A stretch of 64,000 nucleotides of DNA from Hymenobacter monticola (lineage in GTDB: Bacteria; Bacteroidota; Bacteroidia; Cytophagales; Hymenobacteraceae). This document shows positions 15,685-23,982 of the stretch, piece after piece; the stretch's first letter is position 1; every line of letters starts with the position of its first letter. The stretch lies in contig NZ_CP094534.1 of the NCBI RefSeq assembly GCF_022811645.1, positions 1,302,001-1,366,000 of the forward strand. Direction: 5' to 3'. The notes under the pieces were generated by a model. That model was given only the letters and a program-made list of their open reading frames with translations. It ran no database searches and was not told the origin of the DNA. The position numbers and the translations under genes were made by a program.

Positions 15685-15766
15685 CGAGTACCCCGAAGCT
15701 CCCGCTTCGGCCCGCGTTGAACGAGTTGTTCTGACGCGAGCCGAAGCGGGAGCTTCGGGGTACTCG
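15685..15766. repeat. CGAGTACCCCGAAGC inverted repeat, copy 1
   Basis: Arms of about 33 bp beginning CGAGTACCCCGAAGCTCCCG are complementary with few mismatches around a GTTGAACGAGTTG-like loop. A second diverged copy with the same arm ends and GTTGAACGA loop is at 47260-47337. It sits just after the inositol phosphatase stop codon. Confidence 0.88.
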
Positions 15767-15808
15767 TGCTGCGCTAAACTATTCCGCTCCTAACGTAGTT
15801 TTCCCGTC

Positions 15809-16030
15809 ATGCTTCTGGCCCTCACCTCCGTCGAAATTCAGTATTTTCTGATTGCTGCCGCCTTCGTGGCCGCGACATTTTACGTGGGTCGCATCTTCTG
15901 GCGGGCCTTTTTCAGCAAAACGGCCGCGGGTTGCGCCAAGGGCTGCGGCGGCGCCTGCGGGCAGCTCGACGTTGACCGTTTGCAGGCCACCATTGAGGCC
16001 CGGGCCGCCCGCGAAAAAGTGCCGGCCTGA
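15809..16030 (+). CDS. Small single-pass Cys-rich membrane protein (FeoB-associated type)
   Basis: 73 residues: a hydrophobic N-terminal segment (FLIAAAFVAATFYVGRIFW, about residues 13-31), then a cluster of cysteines in CAKGCGGACG (about 42-51) and a short helical tail. This layout matches the FeoB-associated Cys-rich membrane protein family, which is thought to assist ferrous iron handling. No feoA or feoB is in the window, so the link to iron rests on family resemblance alone. Followed by a GC-rich imperfect hairpin near 16055-16105. Confidence 0.7.
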   Translation: MLLALTSVEIQYFLIAAAFVAATFYVGRIFWRAFFSKTAAGCAKGCGGACGQLDVDRLQATIEARAAREKVPA

Positions 16031-16153
16031 CCCGTTGGGTTTTCTTTTGGGCGCGCATAACCCGCCCCGGCCCCGGCTCCGTATAGCCGAGGCGGGGGCT
16101 GCATTTTTAGGGCTTCCCGCACTTCCTTTCACTACTCCAAATAACCATCCGCC

Positions 16154-16495
16154 ATGCAGGACAAAGAAGAAGAACGGTCGCTTGTAAACGTTGAGAACAA
16201 GCTCCGGAAAGACGGCTTCACCCAGGATTTTAACGTTGTGGACGGCCGCCTGCACACCATCGGCAACGACTCCAACAAAACCTACGCCCCGGACGAACTG
16301 ACTATCGTGGACTTCTACCGCTTCGAAGGCGAAAGCGACCCCGACGATATGTCCATCCTCTACGCCATCGAAGCCAACGACGGTGTGCGCGGCACCATTT
16401 CCTCCGCCTACGGCACCTACGCCGAGTCCGACACGCTGGAATTCCTCACCAAAGTCGAAGACCTGGGCAAAAACCTGACGAAGAACCATAAGTAG
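16154..16495 (+). CDS. Small conserved Bacteroidota protein (often mislabelled phosphoribosylpyrophosphate synthetase)
   Basis: 113 residues. The pattern LRKDGFTQDFN, DFYRFEGESDPDDMSILYAI and GVRGTISSAYGTYAE matches a short protein that is common in Bacteroidota, whose copies usually contain RFEGxxNPDDxSxxYAI and GxYA. Despite the database name it lacks the size and motifs of a PRPP synthetase. Soluble, acidic, no signal peptide. True function unknown. The ATG at 16154 is well placed and a strong hairpin follows the stop. Confidence 0.75.
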   Translation: MQDKEEERSLVNVENKLRKDGFTQDFNVVDGRLHTIGNDSNKTYAPDELTIVDFYRFEGESDPDDMSILYAIEANDGVRGTISSAYGTYAESDTLEFLTKVEDLGKNLTKNHK

Positions 16496-16522
16496 GTTCG
16501 AGCCATAGGTAATAACGCTGTA

Positions 16523-16571
16523 AACACAGCACGTCATGCCGAGCGTAGCCGAGGCATGACGTGCTGTGTTT
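16523..16571. terminator. Perfect hairpin between convergent genes (bidirectional terminator)
   Basis: Arms AACACAGCACGTCATGCC and its complement surround a 12-base loop with a T run on the plus-strand side. It lies between the convergent genes ending at 16495 and 16591. The GTCATGCCGAGCG core resembles the CATCCTGAGCG repeat family. Confidence 0.8.
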
Positions 16572-16590
16572 CTTTATCTATTCGCCTTTT

Positions 16591-17610
16591 CTACCCCCAC
16601 ACCTTGGTGCCCTCCGAGCAGTTGCGGCACATCTCAATCTGGTCGCGGCCTTTGAGCAGGCTGCTGCGGAAGCGCTGGTACTTGGGGCCGCGCCAGAGCT
16701 CGGCGAAGGTTTCGGTTTTGAGGTCGCCCTGGCGGTACTCGGCGTCTTTGTCGAAGCAGCAGGGCACCACCAGCCCGTCCCAGGTGATGACGCAGGAGTG
16801 CCACATCTTCCAGCAGTGGTCGACCAGCTTGTTTTTCAGGCTCCAGGTGCCGTTGGCGTTGTTCTGGTAGCGCGAGTAGTAGTCGATGGTGGGAATGAGC
16901 GGTGAGCCGTGCTGATGGTCGTAAATCTGGGCGGTTTTAAACCACACGTCGTCCACGCCTAAGGCGTCGGCCAGTTGTCGGGCATCGTCAATCTGGTGCT
17001 CGTTGGGCCGCACCACCAGGAACTGGAAGATGATGCGCGGCGTGGCCGACTTCAATTCCTTGCGCCACTTCACCACGTTGCGGGTGCCTTCGAGCACCTT
17101 TTCCAGCTTGCCGCCCACGCGGTATTGCTGGTACACGTCCTGCGTGGTGCCGTCGAGGGAGATGATGAGGCGGTCGAGGCCACTTTCTACCGTTTTGCGG
17201 GCGTTCTGGTCGTTGAGGTAGTGGGCGTTGGTGCTGGTGGCGGTGTAGATGCCCTTGCTGGCCGCGTACTGCACCAGCTCCAGGAATTGCGGGTGCAGGT
17301 AGGGCTCGCCCTGGAAGTAGAAAATCAGGTACCACAGCCGGCTGGCCACCTCGTCGATGGTGCGCTTGAACAAGTCACCCTGCAGCATGCCCGTCGGCCG
17401 CGTGAAGGAGCGCAGGCCGCTGGGGCACTCCGGACAGCGCAGGTTGCAGCTCGTGGTGGGCTCGAAGCTGAGGGCCATGGGCAGGCCGCGCAGGCGCGCC
17501 TTGCCGGTGATTTTGCTCAGTATGTAGGAGCCCACCACCTGCACGGTGTTCCACACGCGCAGGGGCGTGGCTTTGGAGAGAAGGTTGAGGCTGTCGGTGA
17601 GCGTGGACAT
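16591..17610 (-). CDS. Radical SAM protein with SPASM domain
   Basis: 339 residues. The [4Fe-4S]-binding motif CNLRCPEC (CxxxCxxC) lies at about residues 56-63 after an N-terminal helical segment, followed by a TIM-barrel-like core (FYFQGEPYLHP; LIISLDG). The C-terminal SPASM region contains spaced cysteines in HSCVITWDGLVVPCCFD and MCRNC, which bind auxiliary clusters. Such enzymes modify peptides, sugars or cofactors by radical chemistry. No precursor-peptide gene is adjacent: the neighbours are hairpin repeats. The short proteins at 15809 and 16154 are on the opposite strand. Substrate unknown. Confidence 0.88.
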   Translation of the reverse strand: MSTLTDSLNLLSKATPLRVWNTVQVVGSYILSKITGKARLRGLPMALSFEPTTSCNLRCPECPSGLRSFTRPTGMLQGDLFKRTIDEVASRLWYLIFYFQGEPYLHPQFLELVQYAASKGIYTATSTNAHYLNDQNARKTVESGLDRLIISLDGTTQDVYQQYRVGGKLEKVLEGTRNVVKWRKELKSATPRIIFQFLVVRPNEHQIDDARQLADALGVDDVWFKTAQIYDHQHGSPLIPTIDYYSRYQNNANGTWSLKNKLVDHCWKMWHSCVITWDGLVVPCCFDKDAEYRQGDLKTETFAELWRGPKYQRFRSSLLKGRDQIEMCRNCSEGTKVWG

Positions 17611-17638
17611 GAAGCAGGTACGGAAGGCCTAAAAATAC

Positions 17639-17746
17639 GTCATCCTGAGCGCAGCGAAGGACCTTGTCACGGGAGAACAGCTGGCGCCAGGATTGTTCTA
17701 GCGGCTTTTCTAACGTAATAAGGTCCTTCGCTACGCTCAGGATGAC
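17639..17746. repeat. CATCCTGAGCG-family inverted repeat, copy 2
   Basis: Arms GTCATCCTGAGCGCAGCG... (17639-17665) and its complement (17720-17746, one small mismatch) surround a loop different from that of copy 1 at 1090-1212. It separates two same-strand genes. Confidence 0.9.
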
Positions 17747-17764
17747 AACTGGTTGATTACCCGC

Positions 17765-19384
17765 TTACTTCTTCGTGGCCGGGAATTCGATGGCGCTGGT
17801 GTAGGTGCTGGCCTTGCCGAACGACTGGTTGATTTCGTCGATGGCGGCGCGGCTGCTCAGGCGCTTGGGCTTGGTGTTGAGGAAGGTGCCGTCTTCGCCC
17901 ACCAGCATGTAGGTGGGCACTTCCTGCAGGGCATATTCCTTGGCCAGGGCCGAGCGGAGGCCACCGCCGGGCACGCGAGCCTGCACGCCGGGCAGCTTCT
18001 TCACCGTCACGAGCGACTTCCAGGCCTGTTCATTCTCGTCCAGCGCAATGTTGATGAAGGCGATGTTTTTGCCTTCAAACTTGCGCATCATCTCCTGGGC
18101 GTAGGCCAGGTCGCGCAGGCAAAGGCCGTTGGTGGTTTTCCAGAAGTTGAGGTACACCAGCTTGCCGGCGAAGTCATGCAGGTGCACCGTGTCGCCGCTG
18201 GCGGTGGGCAGCTTGAAATCGGGCGCGGGCGCGCCGATGGCGAACTCCTTGTGCTGGTTGAAATCGTTCTGCAGGATGGGGAAGTACTGATTCTTAGGGT
18301 CGTAGTTGCGGAAATCGGCCAGCATGGCAGCCGACTGCTTCACGTGCCCAAAGCGAAACGACTCCTGCAGGATGCGGCCCAGGATGATGGCGCGCGTGGG
18401 GCCCGTCAGCTTCTTGCTGGCCAGGGCGTAGGAGGCGGGGTAGAAGTCCGGGTCGGTGCGCTGGTGGTGGTCCTGGGCCACAGCAAAGTGCACGTAGTTG
18501 AGCAGGAATTCGTGGTACAGCTCGCTCTGGGCGGCGTTGGGGTCGTTTAGCAAGCCGGGCTCGCGCAGGAAATTGTAGTAGTCGGGCGCCATTTTCAGGC
18601 GGCCTTCGGTGTTCACCACCTGCTCGCGCAGGTCTTGGAAGGTGAGCTTGTCGTTGGCGTAGGCATACACCGCCTCGGCGTGAGCGTAGTTGTAGAAGTC
18701 CTGCGTGAACGACTGCTTGGCCGCGTGGTCTTCCAGAAACTCAAACTCGTGCTTGCGGCGATACTCCAGGAAGGATAGAAACGGCGCTTCGTAGAGCTGA
18801 ATGTTGTCGGGCAGCACCTGAAAGCCGTCGTTTTCCACAAACTGGGCGTCAAACTCCGAGAGGTAGTTGTTGGCGTTGGCGCCCTGCTGGCGGTGGCGCT
18901 GCTCGTCGGTCAGGTTGTTGCCGTTGCGTAGCTTGGTGGCCAAGCCGGTGGGCACGTCGTTGGCCTTGAAGCGTAGCGTGCCCGACATGTCGTTGCCCTT
19001 GAAGCGGGCCTCAATGTCGGTGCCGGGGTCGAGGTAGAGTGGGGCCACGTCGTCGCCGTACACCAGGTCGGCCTTGGTGGGGCCGTTCACGGGTATAGTC
19101 AGCTTGAACTCGCCTTTGTCGCCAATTTTAGCGCGAAACAGCTTCTCTTTGGGGTCGAGCGGGTTTTCGCGCAGCGAAACAGCCACCGAGTCGGTGGTGG
19201 GGCTGCTGATGCGGCCGGTGAGCGTGGCCGTGCCGCCGGTGGCAGCCGTTTCGGTGGGCGCTTTGCGGGCAGCAGCACCCACCACGGTGGTAGTCATGCG
19301 CCCTTGCCCGTAGCCCACCAGTGGCCCCAGCAGCAGCGCCGCGCCCAGCAACCGACGCGCATGTGTAAGGAGAGTAGATGTCAT
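17765..19384 (-). CDS. Periplasmic TlpA/AhpC-like thioredoxin-fold protein lacking the CxxC motif
   Basis: 539 residues. A signal peptide (LLGAALLLGPLVGYGQG) precedes a beta-rich domain (about 50-130, GTATLTGRISSPTTDSVAV) of the type found in front of Bacteroidota TlpA-like proteins, a long helical middle (150-390) and a C-terminal thioredoxin-like domain from about residue 395 (APAPDFKLPTASGD; LVYLNFWKTTNGLC). In active TlpA proteins this last segment reads FWATWCxxC. Here the nucleophilic Cys is Asn419 and only the resolving Cys422 remains. The cis-Pro loop is kept (LQEVPTYML). It is probably periplasmic or outer-membrane facing, and not a normal disulfide reductase. The start at 19384 fits the signal peptide. 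Confidence 0.85.
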   Translation of the reverse strand: MTSTLLTHARRLLGAALLLGPLVGYGQGRMTTTVVGAAARKAPTETAATGGTATLTGRISSPTTDSVAVSLRENPLDPKEKLFRAKIGDKGEFKLTIPVNGPTKADLVYGDDVAPLYLDPGTDIEARFKGNDMSGTLRFKANDVPTGLATKLRNGNNLTDEQRHRQQGANANNYLSEFDAQFVENDGFQVLPDNIQLYEAPFLSFLEYRRKHEFEFLEDHAAKQSFTQDFYNYAHAEAVYAYANDKLTFQDLREQVVNTEGRLKMAPDYYNFLREPGLLNDPNAAQSELYHEFLLNYVHFAVAQDHHQRTDPDFYPASYALASKKLTGPTRAIILGRILQESFRFGHVKQSAAMLADFRNYDPKNQYFPILQNDFNQHKEFAIGAPAPDFKLPTASGDTVHLHDFAGKLVYLNFWKTTNGLCLRDLAYAQEMMRKFEGKNIAFINIALDENEQAWKSLVTVKKLPGVQARVPGGGLRSALAKEYALQEVPTYMLVGEDGTFLNTKPKRLSSRAAIDEINQSFGKASTYTSAIEFPATKK

Positions 19385-19713
19385 ATCTAATAATAACCAG
19401 CCACCGACGGCCGTCGGCAATTGCTAAAATCGACTAAACCAGCACTTGCTTTTGGGCTGCCTTACCAGATAATTCGCGGTAAAAGCCTATCAGCACTCCG
19501 AAGATACGGCCTTTTAATTTATAAAGTCCAAAAATGGTTTCATAATTCTTCTTGTCTTAACCGGGGCCGTACTCGACGGAGGCCGCTATAAGGACTGCGG
19601 GCCGGCTGATTATCAAGGCACTTTTCAGGTAATTAACTGCGAATAGACGCACAATAACGTTGCGCGGAGCTCGTTAAAGCGGCTTGGCCTGCGCCCAGCG
19701 CGGTTTCGTGGCC
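19385..19713. other. Intergenic region with no gene
   Basis: About 330 bp between the TlpA-like gene and an inverted repeat. The part nearest the gene is relatively AT-rich and is the probable promoter region of the minus-strand TlpA-like gene, but no exact TAnnTTTG element was found. Confidence 0.5.
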
Positions 19714-19834
19714 GGCCGGTTGTAGGGGCGGGACTAGCCCTCGCCCGCCGGGGGGGGCCGGCGCTGGTATCCTTCAACCGAAAGCCAGCGAAGCCAACGG
19801 CGGGCGGGGACAAGCCCCGCCCCTACAACCGGCC
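19714..19834. repeat. GTAGGGGCGGG inverted repeat
   Basis: Arms GGCCGGTTGTAGGGGCGGG (from 19714) and its complement ending at 19834 surround an imperfect GC-rich interior that includes CTCGCCCGCCG/CGGCGGGCGGGG pairing. It ends five bases before the radA stop codon and may terminate radA. Confidence 0.85.
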
Positions 19835-19838
19835 GTTA

Positions 19839-21236
19839 TTAGCCAAACAGCCCGTTCAACACCTCGTCAAGGCGGCTCACGGGCTGAACTTTCATACCAA
19901 AGCGGGCCAGGTCGAGGCCCTTGCCGTTGAACTGCGACACGTACATCTCGCGGAAACCCAGCTTCTCGGCTTCGGCCAGACGCTGGTCGAGGCGGCTCAC
20001 GGCGCGGATTTCGCCGCTCAAACCCACCTCGGCGGCCAAGGCCACGTGGCCGGGAATGGGCAGGTCATTCAGGGAGGAGACGACGGCGGCGCACACGGCC
20101 AGGTCGAGGGCCGGGTCATCCAAGCGCAGGCCGCCGGCGATGTTCAGAAACACGTCGGACTGGCCCAGGCGCAGGCCGGCGCGCTTTTCGAGCACCGCCA
20201 GCAGCATTTGCAGGCGCTTGGCGTCGAAGCCGGTGCTGCTGCGCTGCGGGGTGCCGTAGGTGGCGGGCGTCACGAGGGCCTGCACTTCCACCAGCAGGGG
20301 GCGGTTGCCCTCCAGCGTGGCGCCAATGGCCATGCCGCTCAGGCTTTCGCCGCGCTGCGAGAGCAGGATTTCGCTCGGGTTGCTCACCTGGCGCAGGCCG
20401 TCGCCCTGCATCTCGTAGATGCCCAGCTCGGAAGTGCTGCCGAAGCGGTTTTTGGTGGTGCGCAGGATGCGGTAGCTCAGGTGCCGGTCGCCCTCGAACT
20501 GCAGCACCGTATCGACCATGTGCTCCAGGATTTTGGGGCCGGCAATGCTGCCGTCCTTCGTGATGTGGCCGATGAGCAGCACGGGTGTGCTGGTTTCCTT
20601 GGCGAATTTGAGGAACTCGGCGGTGCACTCGCGCACCTGGCTCACGCTGCCGGCGCCGCTTTCCACCAGCGTGGAGTGCATGGTCTGGATGGAATCGACC
20701 ACCAAGATGTTGGGCTGCACCTGGTCGATTTGGCGGAAGATGTTCTGGGTGTTCGTTTCAGTGAGGATGTAGCAGCCCGACTGCCGGCCCTCGGCCATGC
20801 GCTCGGCGCGCATTTTTATCTGGGCTTCGCTTTCTTCGCCGCTCACGTAGAGCACCTTCAGGTTGCGCAGGCTGAGGGCAATTTGGAGCATGAGCGTGCT
20901 CTTGCCAATGCCCGGCTCGCCGCCGATGAGCACCATGGAGCCCGGCACGAGGCCGCCGCCGAGCACGCGGTTCAGCTCGCCGTCGGGGGTGATGATGCGG
21001 GGCTCGTCTTCTACCAGAATATCGCCGAGGGCCACGGGTTTGGCGGCCTTGGCCAGGTTGCCGCCGGGCACGGTGCTGGCGGGCTTCCACTGGCCGGTGG
21101 TGGTAGCGGCGGTTTCCTTCTGGACGACCTCCTCCACGTAGGTATTCCACTCGCCGCACACGGGGCATCGGCCTATCCACTTGGCCGATTGGGCGCCGCA
21201 GGACTGGCAGAAAAAGACGGTTCTGGCTTTGGCCAT
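19839..21236 (-). CDS. radA: DNA repair protein RadA (Sms)
   Basis: RecA-like ATPase that helps process recombination intermediates and drive branch migration. The 465-residue protein has all the hallmarks: a zinc finger with CQSCG (10-14) and CPVCG, Walker A GGEPGIGKST, the RadA-specific KNRFG motif (TTKNRFGS) and a C-terminal Lon-protease-like domain (FLNIAGGLRLDDPALDLAV; LSGEIRAVSRLDQRLAEA). The start at 21236 gives the usual MAKARTVFFCQSCG N-terminus; the frame stays open for 71 more codons but into repeat sequence. Transcribed alone, between two repeat-filled spacers. Confidence 0.96.
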   Translation of the reverse strand: MAKARTVFFCQSCGAQSAKWIGRCPVCGEWNTYVEEVVQKETAATTTGQWKPASTVPGGNLAKAAKPVALGDILVEDEPRIITPDGELNRVLGGGLVPGSMVLIGGEPGIGKSTLMLQIALSLRNLKVLYVSGEESEAQIKMRAERMAEGRQSGCYILTETNTQNIFRQIDQVQPNILVVDSIQTMHSTLVESGAGSVSQVRECTAEFLKFAKETSTPVLLIGHITKDGSIAGPKILEHMVDTVLQFEGDRHLSYRILRTTKNRFGSTSELGIYEMQGDGLRQVSNPSEILLSQRGESLSGMAIGATLEGNRPLLVEVQALVTPATYGTPQRSSTGFDAKRLQMLLAVLEKRAGLRLGQSDVFLNIAGGLRLDDPALDLAVCAAVVSSLNDLPIPGHVALAAEVGLSGEIRAVSRLDQRLAEAEKLGFREMYVSQFNGKGLDLARFGMKVQPVSRLDEVLNGLFG

Positions 21237-21345
21237 GCTGGTTTTCAGGGAAGGGTTGGGGTGTGAGTGATAAGGCAAATGGAGGCAGAAAAGTTGCTTG
21301 GAAAAGGCGTGGTTTTGCGTGGGCACCTCCCTGGCGACGCGAGGG

Positions 21346-21480
21346 CGGGGCCTCACCCCCCGGCCCCCTCTCCCAAAGGAGAGGGGGAGCCAGGCGACTC
21401 CTTCTGGTGCATAACCGGTGCCCTCTCTCCCTGAGGCTTCGCGCTTCAAGCGAACCGGAGGTCAGGGGGCGAGGCGCCCG
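21346..21480. repeat. CCCCTCTCC-family long hairpin element, copy 2
   Basis: Contains CCTCACCCCCCGGCCCC, an internal CTCTCC..GGAGAG hairpin, then GCCAGGCGACTCCTTCTGG and GCATAACCGGTGCCC, then GTCAGGGGGCGAGGCG. The loop words GCCAG-CGACTC and GCATAACCGGTGCC also occur in the copy at 23983-24099, so the element is conserved beyond its arms. The right end is continuous with the 41-bp inverted repeat that starts at 21471. Confidence 0.85.
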
Positions 21481-21511
21481 CCCGCGCTACGTCCCCCCGC
21501 CCTCACTTCCC
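21471..21511. repeat. Left arm of a 41-bp inverted repeat flanking the 21503 gene
   Basis: GAGGCGCCCGCCCGCGCTAC and the 21 bases after it match the complement of 22344-22384 with one mismatch. The arm overlaps the stop codon of the minus-strand gene between the two copies. Confidence 0.9.
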
Positions 21512-22237
21512 GCTCACGGCCTGGTTGTAGGCGCTTATTAGCTCGGGGGCGTTGTGCAGCTGGTACTTTGGGCGACGGGCAGCTTCGGTGCCCTTGGCGG
21601 GGCGCAGCTCGGCGGCCAGGGCCGGCACCTTTTCGCAGAGCCGACTCATGAACGCGGTGTAGCCTTGCTGGGTGCGGGGCACCTCCTGCAGCTCGCCGCC
21701 GTAGGCCCGCACGTACCAGTAGTACTTCTCGTGGGTGCCGGTCGAAATAAGCAGCGCCCCTACCGGCAGCGGAATGGGGATGAGCATGTCGTTCTTGGTT
21801 TTGGCGTAGCCGTAGAGGGCCAGCGGGCCGGGTGTGGCCACGTTTTCGGCCAGCATTTTTAGGGGCTTGCCGTGCAGCTGCAGCGCCACCAGGGTGTGGC
21901 CGTCCACGGCCATGCTTTGCAGGCGCTCAATGTCGATGGCCTTGAGTTTGGGCCGGGGCAGGCGGTCGGGCGGCGTTTCGTAGCACTCCACCTTGTCGAG
22001 CAGGCTGGTGCTGTAGCTTTCCACGTAGCCCTGCACCTGCTTGCCGCTCACGAAGGTGAACTGGGCCGGGAAGAACGTGGGGGCGCCGTCGCGGGCGGCG
22101 CGCAACGAGTCGACGCGGGTGGCCACCCGCTCGGGGCGTTGGGCCCGGGCCGGGGCGGCCAGCCCCAGGCCGCACAGCAGCAGCAACTGCCCGAAACGCG
22201 GCCGGACACCGAAGATTGGTAGAAATTTCAGCTTCAT
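21503..22237 (-). CDS. Secreted hypothetical protein between inverted repeats
   Basis: 244 residues with a signal peptide (GQLLLLCGLGLAAPARA, cleavage near residue 33). The mature region is mixed alpha/beta (APTFFPAQFTFVSGKQVQGY; LVALQLHGKPLKMLAENV) without recognised motifs; it reads like a substrate-less periplasmic or outer-membrane-associated protein. I cannot assign a family. The start at 22237 is set by the signal peptide; upstream open sequence is not coding-like. The gene is bracketed by a 41-bp near-perfect inverted repeat (21471-21511 and 22344-22384), which is unusual in this window. Confidence 0.7.
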   Translation of the reverse strand: MKLKFLPIFGVRPRFGQLLLLCGLGLAAPARAQRPERVATRVDSLRAARDGAPTFFPAQFTFVSGKQVQGYVESYSTSLLDKVECYETPPDRLPRPKLKAIDIERLQSMAVDGHTLVALQLHGKPLKMLAENVATPGPLALYGYAKTKNDMLIPIPLPVGALLISTGTHEKYYWYVRAYGGELQEVPRTQQGYTAFMSRLCEKVPALAAELRPAKGTEAARRPKYQLHNAPELISAYNQAVSGK

Positions 22238-22343
22238 TGAAAACGGAAAAAGGTCTTCGGCGCAAGGTACTAGCGCCGGCCCCAACCCGCCCGCGGGCGG
22301 CATCAGCCCTTGGGCAGACGGGCACTTACAGGATAGGCAGCAT

Positions 22344-22384
22344 GGGAAGTGAGGGCAGGGGGACGTAGCGCGGGCGGGCGCCTC
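22344..22384. repeat. Right arm of the 41-bp inverted repeat flanking the 21503 gene
   Basis: GGGAAGTGAGGGCAGGGGGA plus the next 21 bases are the complement of 21471-21511 with a single mismatch. It lies in the 336-bp spacer between the divergent secreted-protein gene and the histidine kinase gene. A further short GCCTCATTCAT/ATGAATGAG pairing follows at about 22379-22431. Confidence 0.9.
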
Positions 22385-22573
22385 ATTCATGAAGGAGAGC
22401 GGAACTGCCTGCCCGACTAAATGAATGAGAAAGAGACTCATTTTCCGCGTCCCGGCTATATAAACACTTAGAAATACCTGGTTGCCGCCGCGCCAGCTTC
22501 CGGCGTTTCGACCGGTACCTTAGCTCCGGCCCAGCCGGCCTCAACATTGCACCCCGCGCCGGGTTATAGTCCT

Positions 22574-23971
22574 ATGCCGACTGCTCCTCCCCTCACCCCC
22601 GCCGACCTGGCCGCCGTCACCGCCTTCGCCGGCCTGCCCGATGAAACACTGGCTTGGCTGCTCGCCCACGGCGAAGGCCGCGCCCTCGCCTCTGGCGAAG
22701 TCCTGTTCGAGCCCGGCGCCCCGGCCGAGCTGATGACGGCCGTTATCCGGGGCGGCATCCAGTTCTACCAGGTGAAGGGCGCCCAGCGCGAGCCCGTGTT
22801 TCGCGTCGAGGCCGGGCAGGTGTCGGGCGTGCTGCCCTACTCGCGGCTGCGCGTGCTGGCCGGCCAGGGCGTGGCCGTGGGCGACACCCTGCTCTACACC
22901 CTGCACCGCGACCAGTTTCCGGCCCTGGAGCAGGCCAGCCCCGAGCTCACCCAGCGCCTGGTGGCCGTGATGAACGACCGCAGCCGCGACCAGGTGCGCG
23001 TGCAGGAGCGCGACGACAAGCTGCGCGCCCTGGGCAAGCTCTCGGCCGGCCTAGCCCACGAGCTCAACAACCCCGCCGCCGCCATTGCCCGCGCCGGCCA
23101 GGCCCTGGCCCAGCGCGCAGCGGCCAAGCCCGGCCTGTTTGTGGAGCTGGTGGGCCACTGCCCCTCGCCCGAGGCCATGCGCGCCCTCACCGGCCTGGCC
23201 GTGCCGGGCGAGGCGGCGCCCGCTGCGATGTCGGCCCTGGAGCGGGCCAACCGCGAGGACGAGCTGGCCGACTGGCTCACCGAGCAGGGCGCGCCCGACG
23301 GCTACCACCTGGCCCCCGCCCTGCTCGAAGCCGGCGTGACCGTGGAAGCCCTGGCGCCGGTGGCCGCCCTGCTGCCGCCAGCCGCCCGCCCGGCCGCCTT
23401 CGCCTGGCTCGAAGGCCAGCTCACCACCATGCAGCTGGTGCGCGACGTGCAGGAGGCTGGTGGCCGCATCAGCAAGCTGGTGGCCGACGTGAAAACCTAC
23501 TCGCACATGGACCGCGCCGGCGGCTTCGAGCCCCTCGACGTGACCACCGGCCTCGACAGCACTCTGAACATGCTGGGCTTCCAGCTGCGCCAGAAAAACG
23601 TGCACCTCACCCGCGACTACGCCCCCGACCTGCCTCAGATTCGCGGCCAGGTGAGCAGCCTCAACCAGGTGTGGACCAACCTGCTCGACAACGCCATCGA
23701 CGCCCTGCCCGCCCAGGGTGGCGAAATCACGCTCCGCACCCGCCGCGAGGGCGATTTTGTGCGCGTGTTTCTCATTGATAACGGTACGGGCATCCCGGCC
23801 GAGGTTTTGCCGCACATCTTTGAGCCCTTCTACACCACCAAGCAGGCCGGCGATGGTTCGGGCCTGGGGCTCGACATCGCGCAGCGCATCATTCATCAGC
23901 ACGATGGCCGGCTCGATGTTGATTCCAAGCCCGGCCGTACCGAGTTTTGCGCCTGGCTGCCGGTGGGGTGA
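22574..23971 (+). CDS. Soluble histidine kinase with N-terminal cyclic-nucleotide-binding-like domain
   Basis: 465 residues without transmembrane segments. Residues 10-130 resemble a cyclic-nucleotide/CRP-like sensor fold (LASGEVLFEPGAPAELMTAV; GIQFYQVKGAQ). The phosphoacceptor H-box is LSAGLAHELNNPAAAI with His162. A roughly 150-residue Ala/Pro-rich insertion follows, and then a second dimerisation-like stretch and the ATPase core with NLLDNAIDAL, DNGTGIP and GSGLGLDIAQ. It should phosphorylate the response regulator fused to the flavoprotein in the next gene on the same strand. An in-frame TTG lies upstream, but the ATG at 22574 is preferred. The pair looks like a cytosolic sensor of a small molecule or redox state. 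Confidence 0.88.
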   Translation: MPTAPPLTPADLAAVTAFAGLPDETLAWLLAHGEGRALASGEVLFEPGAPAELMTAVIRGGIQFYQVKGAQREPVFRVEAGQVSGVLPYSRLRVLAGQGVAVGDTLLYTLHRDQFPALEQASPELTQRLVAVMNDRSRDQVRVQERDDKLRALGKLSAGLAHELNNPAAAIARAGQALAQRAAAKPGLFVELVGHCPSPEAMRALTGLAVPGEAAPAAMSALERANREDELADWLTEQGAPDGYHLAPALLEAGVTVEALAPVAALLPPAARPAAFAWLEGQLTTMQLVRDVQEAGGRISKLVADVKTYSHMDRAGGFEPLDVTTGLDSTLNMLGFQLRQKNVHLTRDYAPDLPQIRGQVSSLNQVWTNLLDNAIDALPAQGGEITLRTRREGDFVRVFLIDNGTGIPAEVLPHIFEPFYTTKQAGDGSGLGLDIAQRIIHQHDGRLDVDSKPGRTEFCAWLPVG

Positions 23972-23982
23972 TGCCGCCCAAG

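Noticed and set aside
16591..17610. Radical SAM/SPASM peptide-modification cluster
   Set aside because: No precursor peptide, transporter or protease gene lies next to it; small genes nearby belong to other recognisable families.
21471..22384. Insertion sequence
   Set aside because: The enclosed gene has a signal peptide and no transposase motif; the unit could only be non-autonomous.
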